From Chloroflexota bacterium (GTDB lineage Bacteria > Chloroflexota > UBA6077 > CF-72), in contig JAFAWJ010000025.1 in NCBI GenBank assembly GCA_019242065.1, positions 1 to 6,591 of the forward strand: a stretch of 6,591 nt of DNA, in the 5' to 3' direction. Below the pieces are notes generated by a model, which saw only the letters and a program-made list of their open reading frames with translations, had not been told where the DNA came from and ran no database searches. The first letter of the stretch is position 1. Each line of letters opens with the position of its first letter. The translations under genes and the position numbers were made by a program. Shown piece after piece: positions 1 to 5,535 of the stretch.

Positions 1-164
1 CGAATCAGCCCCGGATTGCGATCGCCGAACCGCCGACCGTACGAGCGCATCAAGATCGCCGGGTATGGACCGCCAACCGCCGGCCGGTGGATGTCGACCA
101 CGATGCAAGCCCCATCGCGCATCGGCACGCGCACGCCTGCCTCGACCGTCGTGGACGTTGGCAT
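1..164 (-). CDS. CocE/NonD-type (peptidase S15 family) hydrolase, N-terminal fragment
   Basis: Only the first 54 residues are present; the gene continues beyond base 1. The family are serine alpha/beta-hydrolases that cleave esters or amides, including cocaine esterase, glutaryl-7-ACA acylase and X-Pro dipeptidyl peptidases. Residues 11-28 (VRVPMRDGACIVVDIHRP) match the family opening 'V.VPMRDG..L..D.YRP'. Residues 39-43 (MRSYG) match the 'R.PYG' strand, whose Tyr (Y42 here, equivalent to Tyr44 of cocaine esterase as I recall it) forms the oxyanion hole. The catalytic Ser-Asp-His triad would lie outside the window. The ATG at 164 is chosen because the family motif starts about ten residues later. 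A weak GAAG sits 6 nt upstream, and the start is 8 nt after the stop of the solute-binding protein gene, which suggests one transcript and coupled translation. No signal peptide is seen. The substrate is unknown; a role on whatever the upstream binding protein captures is inference. Confidence 0.82.
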   Translation of the reverse strand, partial: MPTSTTVEAGVRVPMRDGACIVVDIHRPAVGGPYPAILMRSYGRRFGDRNPGLI

Positions 165-172
165 GTCGCGCT

Positions 173-1777
173 TCAGCTTTTCCAGAGCTGGTCCATGACC
201 AGCCCCTGGTGCATGTTGTACCGCTGTCCGTGCACGTTGCCGCGCGTAAGGAACGTTTCCGGATTGGCATTGACGAGCATGACAAATGACTGGTCGAGCA
301 CGAAGTCGTTCAACTGCGAATACAGTTGCTTGCGCCGCGTCGGATCGGGCTCGGTGCCGGCGGCCGTCAGCAGTTGGCCAAACTGGTCGCTCTGGAAGGC
401 TTCGGCGTTGTTCTGCAGTTGCCAGTACACGCTGAACAGGAAAAAGCTGGTTGGCTGGACCTGCGCGAACCCGCCTGGCGCCAGGTTCAATCCCTGGTAC
501 TGCGCTTTCGGTGTGATCTGACTCCAGACGGCCGGTTCGACGGGTTGCAGGTTCGCGGTCACCCCGATACTGGCCAGGTCGGCCTGGAGAATCTGCGCCA
601 GTTGCGCGTACGCGGCGTTGGCGGCGATGTACGTCAGATCCAGCGTCGGCGACGCGATCCCGGCGGCGGCCAGCATTTGTTTGGCCCGATCGAGGTCGAA
701 CGCGTAGCGATTAATTTTGTCGGCTTCATACGCCGGCGAGCCTGCTGGCCACACGAGGTCGCCCGCCGTACCGATGCCCAGCAGCACACTGTCGACAAAT
801 CGCTGCCGATTGATGGCGTAGTTGAGCGCCTGGCGGACCTGTACGTTGTCCAGCGGGGGCACCGACGTGTTGGCCAGCACCGCGTTGTAGCCGCCGGTGT
901 TGGGGTTCACCGTCAGCGTGTAGGCGGGGTCTGCCTTCAGCCGCACCGCGTCGGTCACCGGCGGTGCGTCCATCGCGTCGATCGCGCCTGCCTCGAGCTG
1001 GGTGATCAGCGCTTGCTGATCGCGGCCGATGTGGAAGATCACCTGGTCCAGGTACGGGCCGGCTGACTGCCAGTAGTGCGGGTTGCGGGCGAGGCTCAGG
1101 TGGTCGCCGGTGACCCACTCCGTCAGCGTGAATGGTCCGGTGCCCACCAGCGTCGTCGCCGCGTTCGGTCCCTCGGCGGTCACGCTGTCGATGATGTTCA
1201 GGTACTCCAAAAAGTCGAACGCGGCCGGACGCGCCTGGTCCGAGACGAGCACGACCGTGTATTTGTCCGGCGTCTGAATGTCAGTCCACCAGTTGCCCAT
1301 GGTGACCATCTGCGCGGCACCGGTCTTCGGGTCACGCGCACGCGTGATGTTGTATTTGACGTCGTCCGCGGTCAGCTCGCGCCCGGTGTGGAACTGGACG
1401 CCCTGGCGCAGGTGGAGCTGGAGGGTCTTGTTGTCGGAGGAGAATTCCCAGCTCTGCGCCAGGCGCGGCTGGGGGACGAGCGTGTCGTCGTACTCCGTCA
1501 GCCGGTCGAAGATGGGGTAGAGCATGTTCCAGTTCTGGCCCATGAGGCGATGCGCTTCGAGCTGGGTGATGTCGGAGATCGTGCCGATCTGGAGGGTGCC
1601 ACCCTGGACGGGTTGCGCCGCGGCGGTTGAGGCAGGTGGCGGGGCAGCCGCCGAGGTGGCCGGCGCGCCAGGCGTGACGGGCGAGGTGCCGGGGGCGGCC
1701 GAGGTACACGCCGCGAGCAGCCCGATGGCCACAGCCCCGCCCGCGAGCCGCAGCAGGCGGCGACGGTGCAAAGTCAT
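173..1777 (-). CDS. ABC transporter family 5 solute-binding lipoprotein (peptide/nickel/oligosaccharide type)
   Basis: The 534-residue protein is the extracytoplasmic binding component of an ABC importer of the SBP_bac_5 (DppA/OppA-like) family, at the usual family length. The N-terminus has a twin-arginine-like stretch RRRLLRLAGG (residues 5-14), then a hydrophobic segment ending in the lipobox LLAAC, so Cys24 is probably lipidated and the protein may be Tat-exported. Residues 25 to about 55 are an Ala/Pro/Thr/Ser-rich linker. Family signatures follow: LRQGVQFHTG with TADDVKYNITRARDP, then GTGPFTLTEW with LARNPHYW. The in-frame TTG at 1885 would add 36 residues ahead of the signal peptide and read through the promoter, so the ATG at 1777 is preferred. 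The Shine-Dalgarno sequence is weak. No permease or ATPase gene is next to it: a CocE-type hydrolase follows at 8 nt and an MFS gene precedes it. The ligand cannot be told from sequence; peptides, sugars and other small molecules are all known for the family. Confidence 0.93.
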   Translation of the reverse strand: MTLHRRRLLRLAGGAVAIGLLAACTSAAPGTSPVTPGAPATSAAAPPPASTAAAQPVQGGTLQIGTISDITQLEAHRLMGQNWNMLYPIFDRLTEYDDTLVPQPRLAQSWEFSSDNKTLQLHLRQGVQFHTGRELTADDVKYNITRARDPKTGAAQMVTMGNWWTDIQTPDKYTVVLVSDQARPAAFDFLEYLNIIDSVTAEGPNAATTLVGTGPFTLTEWVTGDHLSLARNPHYWQSAGPYLDQVIFHIGRDQQALITQLEAGAIDAMDAPPVTDAVRLKADPAYTLTVNPNTGGYNAVLANTSVPPLDNVQVRQALNYAINRQRFVDSVLLGIGTAGDLVWPAGSPAYEADKINRYAFDLDRAKQMLAAAGIASPTLDLTYIAANAAYAQLAQILQADLASIGVTANLQPVEPAVWSQITPKAQYQGLNLAPGGFAQVQPTSFFLFSVYWQLQNNAEAFQSDQFGQLLTAAGTEPDPTRRKQLYSQLNDFVLDQSFVMLVNANPETFLTRGNVHGQRYNMHQGLVMDQLWKS

Positions 1778-1819
1778 CTCGGTACGATCACAGCTCGGTT
1801 TTCCGATCGAACGCTTGAT

Positions 1820-1849
1820 ACAGTAGTCACCGACCCCTGAGAGTGTCAA
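1820..1849 (-). promoter_or_regulatory. Sigma70-type promoter of the solute-binding protein gene
   Basis: Read on the minus strand, a perfect -35 hexamer TTGACA (1849-1844) is followed by an 18-bp spacer and a -10 hexamer TACTGT (1825-1820; four of six bases match TATAAT). The predicted transcript start near 1813 gives a leader of about 35 nt before the ATG at 1777. This is the clearest promoter in the window. It implies that the binding protein and the downstream hydrolase can be transcribed independently of the MFS gene. Assignment is by consensus match only. Confidence 0.72.
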
Positions 1850-1874
1850 CTCGACGTCATGGTCTTCGAGTTGA
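1846..1874. promoter_or_regulatory. Perfect 9-bp inverted repeat overlapping the -35 box (candidate operator)
   Basis: The arms TCAACTCGA (1846-1854) and TCGAGTTGA (1866-1874) are perfect reverse complements separated by 11 bp, so their centres are 20 bp apart, about two helical turns. The proximal arm overlaps four bases of the -35 hexamer, and the repeat covers about -33 to -61 relative to the predicted transcript start. That position suits a dimeric regulator contacting RNA polymerase, or a repressor. As RNA it could form a 9-bp stem behind the MFS gene, but there is no T-run on the minus strand after it, so a classic terminator is unlikely. No regulator gene is in the window. Confidence 0.5.
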
Positions 1875-1918
1875 GTGGTCTGCAACTGGGTCGCCGCAGA
1901 GGCGTCGGCGCTCGGGAC

Positions 1919-3175
1919 TCAGGCGGACACGGCGTGTGTCGCGTGCGCCGCCTGCGCGCGCGCCAGCACCAGCGGCGCGGTCTCGGGCACCGTCAAAATG
2001 ATCGGCGCAATCGCCAGCTGGAAAATACCCGCCAGCAGGAGCGGCGCGACCAGCCCGAAGTGGTCGGCCAGAAAGCCGCCGTAAATCGGCGCCAGGCTCG
2101 CACCCAGGATGGCGGTGAAGAAGTTGCCGATGCCGATGGCGGCGCCCTTCCGGTGGGGCACCAGCTCGCTGTAGAACGTGGCGAGCGTCAGGGGCGCGAG
2201 TCCGCCCGCGCAGAAGCCAGCAAACGTCAACAGCGCGACCAGCGCCGGGCCCGGCAGCGGCACCAGCGGAAACAGGATGTAGCCGACACCCGCGCCCACC
2301 GCGGCTAGCGCGGCGATCGGCCGCCGGCCCACGACATCTGACAGCGACGGCAGCACCAGCGGACCGACGAAGCCGACGATCGTCGAGATCGCCACGATCG
2401 TGCCGACGTCGTCCAGGGAGAAGCCGCGCACCTGGACCAGGAACAACGACGAGAAGGCGATGTTCAGCCCCAGCCAGGCCAGACCAAGTCCGCCGCAGAT
2501 GGTCACCGCGGGCCAGCCCGGCGTGTGCGCCAGCTCTTTCATGTCTTTCCAGAAGGCACCCACCACCAGGCGGTCCTCTTTGGGACTGCTGGACAGATCG
2601 TTCGGCAGCATGAACACGAGTGCGGTGGTGATGATCGCGCCCAAGAGGCCGATCACCGGAAAGACCCAGCGCCAGCCGAACTCGGTGGTCAGGTGGGTGA
2701 CGATCCAGGCGCCCAGGCCGACGCCCAGCACGGAATAGCCCCCGGTGAAGATGCCCTGGAACAGCGCTCGCCGCTTGGGATTGGTGCGCTCCGCGATGGT
2801 GGCCTGACCCGTGGTGAAGCCGACGCCATCGCCGATGCCGAGCAGGTCGCGAAAGATGAACATGCTGAGGAAGTTCCACGACAGGCCGAACAGGGCGGCG
2901 ACCGCGGACGCCGCGTACATGCCGACGACGAGCACGGGCTTACGGCCAATGCGGTCCGAGATGGAGCCGCTGAGCCACGCCGAAATCGCCCAGGCGATCG
3001 ACGTACCCGACACGAGCAGGCCGGCCATCCAGAACTCGAGATGGAATTCGGGCACGATAGCAGGCAGCAGGTAGCCAATTCCGGCGCGGTTCAACCCGAC
3101 AAAGCCCCACATCATGGCCAGCAAGATGACCAGCGACCACTCGTAGACGGGACGATGGTTGGTGTGATTCTGCAT
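1919..3175 (-). CDS. Major facilitator superfamily transporter (12 TM)
   Basis: This 418-residue integral membrane protein has the usual MFS length and about twelve hydrophobic segments, with a polar central loop near residues 192-220. MFS motif A is clear in the loop after TM2 (GSISDRIGRKPV, residues 70-81) and repeats degenerately in the second half (SDVVGRRPI, residues 279-287). TM4 carries the conserved Arg (RDLLGIGDG, R109). These features indicate a proton-linked or facilitated carrier in the inner membrane. The general look is that of the sugar/organic-acid (metabolite:H+ symporter-like) branch, but the substrate is not determinable. The ATG at 3175 is preceded by AGGGAGG with an 11-nt spacer. 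It lies upstream of the solute-binding protein gene on the same strand, 141 bp away, and that gap holds a separate promoter, so the two may or may not share a transcript. The last 15 or so residues are Ala/His-rich and probably cytoplasmic. Confidence 0.93.
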   Translation of the reverse strand: MQNHTNHRPVYEWSLVILLAMMWGFVGLNRAGIGYLLPAIVPEFHLEFWMAGLLVSGTSIAWAISAWLSGSISDRIGRKPVLVVGMYAASAVAALFGLSWNFLSMFIFRDLLGIGDGVGFTTGQATIAERTNPKRRALFQGIFTGGYSVLGVGLGAWIVTHLTTEFGWRWVFPVIGLLGAIITTALVFMLPNDLSSSPKEDRLVVGAFWKDMKELAHTPGWPAVTICGGLGLAWLGLNIAFSSLFLVQVRGFSLDDVGTIVAISTIVGFVGPLVLPSLSDVVGRRPIAALAAVGAGVGYILFPLVPLPGPALVALLTFAGFCAGGLAPLTLATFYSELVPHRKGAAIGIGNFFTAILGASLAPIYGGFLADHFGLVAPLLLAGIFQLAIAPIILTVPETAPLVLARAQAAHATHAVSA

Positions 3176-3186
3176 GCTCTGTGGAG

Positions 3187-3193
3187 CCTCCCT
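3187..3193 (-). promoter_or_regulatory. Ribosome binding site of the MFS gene
   Basis: The minus strand reads AGGGAGG, 11 nt before the ATG at 3175, a slightly long spacing. It partly overlaps a short CCCT/AGGG inverted repeat (3190-3202) that could weakly pair with it; the 4-bp stem is too short to call a regulatory hairpin. Confidence 0.5.
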
Positions 3194-3271
3194 ATCTAAG
3201 GGTACGCCTCACCGATCGCGGTTCCCAGTATGTGTTCGCCAGACAGGCCGCGACGTTAGTGCGCCAGGCGG

Positions 3272-3964
3272 CTAGCGCGAGACGACCGTAAACGCCGGGC
3301 GTTCGTCCGCGGAGACGACCATGCCCGCTTCGGCGGCCAGCTGCGGCAGGAGCGAGATGAGTTGGCCGTGATCCACGATGGCGCCGCGCAGCGCGCCGAC
3401 TCCGCGAATCTGCAGGAGCTCGTTGCCTCGCAAGTCCGTGCCCTCGAGCTGCGCGTTGGTGACGTCTACACCGGTGCAATCACAAGCCAGAAGGGTCAGC
3501 TTGCGAAGGTCGCTGCCGGTGAAGTCCGCTTCGTTGAGCGCGCAGCGATGCACCCAGGCCTCCAGCTTCTTGAGAAACCGAAAATTCGCCAGGGCGAGCT
3601 TGCTATCTGCCAGATAGGTATCGAACAGTGATGACGCTTGAAAAGTCGCGCCCTCCATCCGGCACTGGCGAAACGCCACGCGCAGCAGAGATCCGTCGTC
3701 GAAGCGGAGCCCTGAGAGATCGCACTGCTCGAAGACCACGTCGGTGAACGAGCAGGAGTGCAGCTGGGCGCCGCGCAGGTTGGAGGCCAGGAACCTGGAT
3801 TGTGAGACTTCTACCCCCGACCAGGCGACGTCGAGGGCGTCACGCCCGACAACCTCGATGCCGTGCAGGTGTTCGTCGCGTACCTCGCGAAGATCCAGTT
3901 CGGATGACTGGAGTGTGGGCAGCAGACGCGGGAGGTGCAGCGCCCGAGGCGATGGCTTTTTCAA
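3272..3964 (-). CDS. Pentapeptide-repeat protein
   Basis: The 230-residue soluble protein has tandem pentapeptide-type repeats, in which a residue like Leu or Phe recurs every fifth position and packs inside a right-handed quadrilateral beta-helix. Two blocks are visible: residues about 57-129 (SNLRGAQL, CDLSGLRF, CRMEGATF, SKLALANF) and about 141-196 (CALNEADF, SDLRKLTL, AQLEGTDL, ALRGAIVD). They are separated by the less regular stretch LKKLEAWVHR. The C-terminal tail GQLISLLPQLAAEAGMVV looks like a helical cap and resembles actinobacterial pentapeptide proteins of unknown role. No enzyme motif, signal peptide or membrane segment is seen. Some family members mimic DNA and protect gyrase, but nothing here supports that. 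Translation appears to start at TTG (3964): no ATG or GTG lies near the N-terminus. The GGAGG element is only 2 nt from this TTG, so the start is less certain than the gene. Confidence 0.88.
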   Translation of the reverse strand: MKKPSPRALHLPRLLPTLQSSELDLREVRDEHLHGIEVVGRDALDVAWSGVEVSQSRFLASNLRGAQLHSCSFTDVVFEQCDLSGLRFDDGSLLRVAFRQCRMEGATFQASSLFDTYLADSKLALANFRFLKKLEAWVHRCALNEADFTGSDLRKLTLLACDCTGVDVTNAQLEGTDLRGNELLQIRGVGALRGAIVDHGQLISLLPQLAAEAGMVVSADERPAFTVVSR

Positions 3965-3996
3965 CTCCTCCGTGAGTTTACTCCATACTGGTTGCC
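3965..3996. promoter_or_regulatory. 32-bp divergent start region between the pentapeptide and phosphatase-like genes
   Basis: Only 32 bp separate the two divergent start codons, so promoter elements must overlap each other or lie in coding sequence. On the minus strand GGAGG (3971-3967) sits 2 nt from the TTG start, closer than the usual 5-9 nt. On the plus strand no Shine-Dalgarno sequence precedes the ATG at 3997. A CATACT hexamer (3984-3989) lies 7 nt before that ATG, where a -10 box would be if the mRNA began at the A of ATG. A leaderless phosphatase mRNA is therefore possible; the -35 match is poor. Confidence 0.35.
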
Positions 3997-4437
3997 ATGC
4001 CCGACCCCGAAACCATTTACAACTGGCGTCGCCTCGACGATCGGCTCACGACCTCCGGCCAGCCGACCGAGGCCCAGCTGGCCGATATCCGGGCCCTCGG
4101 CGTCCGCCACGTCGTCAACCTCGGCCTCCACACGCACGAGAAGGCCTTGCCCGACGAGGGAGCGAGCGTCGCGGGTCTGGGCATGACGTACACCCATATT
4201 CCGGTGGACTTTCAAAAGCCGACCGACCAGGACTTCGAGCAGTTTTGCGCCGTCATGCAGCGTCTGAACGCGGCGCCGGTGCACGTGCATTGCATCGCCA
4301 ACTATCGCGTCTCAGCGTTCGTGTACCGCTATCGCCGCGATGTGCTCGGCATGGCGGAGCCGCGGGCGCGCGCGGACCTGGAAGCCATCTGGCACCCGGA
4401 CGGCGTCTGGGCGGAGTTCGTCGACGCGACTCCCTGA
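3997..4437 (+). CDS. Small tyrosine/dual-specificity phosphatase-like protein
   Basis: The 146-residue protein resembles the DSP-like phosphatase fold of the beta-lactamase-hydrolase-like phosphatase group. Residues 8-22 (YNWRRLDDRLTTSGQ) and 24-43 (the 'TEAQLADIRALGVRHVVNLG' strand-helix-strand) match the family opening, in which the region after 'SGQPT' senses a phosphate substrate. The putative signature loop is VHCIANYRVSAF (residues 97-108) with Cys99 and Arg104. Only four residues separate the Cys from the Arg, whereas the canonical protein tyrosine phosphatase loop is H-C-x5-R, so activity is in doubt. D71 in IPVDFQKPT could be the general acid. I recall related proteins with a similar 'HC.AN.RVSAF' loop, so the shortening is probably a subfamily trait and not a mutation. 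The ATG at 3997 is the only reasonable start, since an in-frame TGA lies at 3973-3975. It is divergent from the pentapeptide gene and convergent with the dehydrogenase gene. Confidence 0.82.
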   Translation: MPDPETIYNWRRLDDRLTTSGQPTEAQLADIRALGVRHVVNLGLHTHEKALPDEGASVAGLGMTYTHIPVDFQKPTDQDFEQFCAVMQRLNAAPVHVHCIANYRVSAFVYRYRRDVLGMAEPRARADLEAIWHPDGVWAEFVDATP

Positions 4438-4449
4438 GACGCGACGTCT
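4437..4449. terminator. Possible weak hairpin between convergent genes
   Basis: The 29-bp gap between the convergent stop codons begins with AGACG-CGA-CGTCT, a 5-bp stem with a 3-nt loop right after the phosphatase-like stop. No T-run follows on either strand. It is the only terminator-like structure in the gap and could act only weakly or with Rho. Confidence 0.2.
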
Positions 4450-4466
4450 TCAACGGAACCGCAGAG

Positions 4467-5384
4467 TCATGGAGCGCCCTCGGTCACGTCCATCGGGATC
4501 AGCGGCAGCGGACCAGCGAAGTCCGATCCCTCCGGCGAGTAGCCCCACGATTTGGCCCGCGCGCCACCGTCGACAGTGAAGTCCTGGCCGGTAATCAGCC
4601 GCGCGTAGTCCGACGAAATCCACGCCACCAGGTGACCGATGTCGGTCGGCGTCGGCGATTCGCCCATCGGCACGTTGTCGCGCATGTTGGTGCTGCCCCA
4701 GTTGCGCCACCACTCCGGTAGCCCGTTCGGGTCCACGCGACCCAATCCGAACCCGGGCCGGCGCGTGGCTTGCGTCGCACGTCGCGTCGCGATGAGCTCA
4801 GGATTATCCGGCGCCGGCGCCGCCGGCGTGATGCTGTTGACCCGAATACCGTACGGCGCCAGCTCGATCGCCGCGGCGCGCACGAAGTTGAACAGCCCGC
4901 TCTTGTGAAAGGAATACGCGATCACCCCCGGTAAGCCCTGCAGACCAGTCGAGGATATGACGCTCCAGATACAGCCTTTGATGCCCCGTTCGATCATCGA
5001 GATCGCCGCGTACTTGCTGTTGAGGAACTGCCCGGCGGCGGTGACCTCGACATGGCGGTTGAAGTCCTGCAGCGTTTCGAGCAGCAATGGTCGACCGCCG
5101 AGCAGCCCGGCATTGTTGACCAGGATGTCGATCCTGCCATACGCGTCCAGGACTTCCTGGATGTAGCGCTTCACGTCGGCTTCGCTGGTCACGTCGCCGA
5201 GCACAGTCATGGCGGTGCCACCGTTGCGCTCGATGCGACGCTGGGTCGCCTCGGCCGCCTCGCGCCGTACGTCGTTGCACGCCACTTTGGCGCCATACCG
5301 CGCGAGCATGAGCGCGATCCCGCTGCCAATGTTTGGTCCGGCGCCGGTCACCAGTGCGACCTTGCCGTCGAGTGAAACGTCCAT
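4467..5384 (-). CDS. Short-chain dehydrogenase/reductase (classical SDR, probably NAD-dependent)
   Basis: The 305-residue protein is an oxidoreductase with one Rossmann domain, acting on an alcohol or ketone in the cytoplasm. The cofactor motif is TGAGPNIGSG (residues 13-22), in which Asn18 replaces the middle glycine of TGxxxGxG. Asp38 at the end of strand beta-2 (CNDVRRE) favours NAD over NADP. NNAG is at 90-93. The catalytic set is Asn122, Ser144, Tyr157 and Lys161 (YSFHK). The substrate loop at about 205-240 is long and Trp-rich (PEWWRNWGSTN), and a tail of about 30 residues follows the usual VDGG end. The protein is therefore longer than the typical 250 residues. The ATG at 5384 is chosen over upstream in-frame codons because GAGAGGAG ends 8 nt before it and the family start follows at once. 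It is divergent from the alditol-oxidase-like gene, which suggests a shared substrate class, but the substrate is unknown. Confidence 0.92.
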   Translation of the reverse strand: MDVSLDGKVALVTGAGPNIGSGIALMLARYGAKVACNDVRREAAEATQRRIERNGGTAMTVLGDVTSEADVKRYIQEVLDAYGRIDILVNNAGLLGGRPLLLETLQDFNRHVEVTAAGQFLNSKYAAISMIERGIKGCIWSVISSTGLQGLPGVIAYSFHKSGLFNFVRAAAIELAPYGIRVNSITPAAPAPDNPELIATRRATQATRRPGFGLGRVDPNGLPEWWRNWGSTNMRDNVPMGESPTPTDIGHLVAWISSDYARLITGQDFTVDGGARAKSWGYSPEGSDFAGPLPLIPMDVTEGAP

Positions 5385-5535
5385 CTGGCGTGCTCCTCTC
5401 GGTGTGTGAGAACTCAAATCGCCGCCAGCGTACCTCGGCTCTCGCGAAGAAAATAAACTCCTCACGTACCAATGAGTGGCTCTGAACAAGATCTCCTGGT
5501 TGTCACGGGCACCTTGAGGATGGGAGCGTTCGACG
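5385..5535. promoter_or_regulatory. Divergent control region between the SDR and FAD oxidase genes
   Basis: This 151-bp non-coding stretch separates two divergent starts and must hold both promoters. Its AT-rich patch AAGAAAATAAACT (5447-5459) stands out in a GC-rich window. It contains a plausible plus-strand -10 TAAACT (5454-5459) and an overlapping minus-strand -10 TATTTT (5455-5450). Neither has a good -35 at 16-18 bp, so the assignment is tentative. GGGAG (5522-5526), 9 nt before the GTG at 5536, is the likely ribosome binding site of the oxidase. I found no long inverted repeat here. Confidence 0.4.
5393..5400 (-). promoter_or_regulatory. Ribosome binding site fixing the SDR start
   Basis: The minus strand reads GAGAGGAG, ending 8 nt before the ATG at 5384. 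This strong, well-spaced site rules against the longer in-frame reading that would begin at 5576 inside the divergent oxidase gene. Confidence 0.75.

Noticed and set aside
1..521. Plus-strand frames across the window start
   Set aside because: They run opposite the CocE-type hydrolase N-terminus and the binding-protein C-terminus, both of which match known families on the minus strand.
326..1066. 246-codon plus-strand reading frame opposite the solute-binding protein gene
   Set aside because: Its translation is Arg/Val/Gly-rich with no recognisable motif, as expected opposite a GC-rich coding gene. The minus-strand protein has full family signatures.
1846..1874. Inverted repeat as an intrinsic terminator of the MFS gene
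   Set aside because: There is no T-run after the stem on the minus strand, the loop is 11 nt, and the stem overlaps the -35 box of the next gene. An operator reading fits better.
1778..1885. N-terminal extension of the solute-binding protein from a TTG at 1885
   Set aside because: It would place 36 polar residues before a clear Tat/lipoprotein signal and would translate through the TTGACA/TACTGT promoter and the inverted repeat.
1857..2879. 340-codon minus-strand frame overlapping the MFS gene
   Set aside because: It is a shifted reading of the MFS gene: its product is Arg/His/Gly-rich without membrane segments, while the true frame carries both MFS motif A copies.
3176..3271. Promoter for the MFS gene in the 96-bp gap after the pentapeptide gene
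   Set aside because: Candidate -10 hexamers (CATACT, TTAGAT) have no acceptable -35 at 16-18 bp, so I do not call one. The gene may also be read through from the pentapeptide gene.
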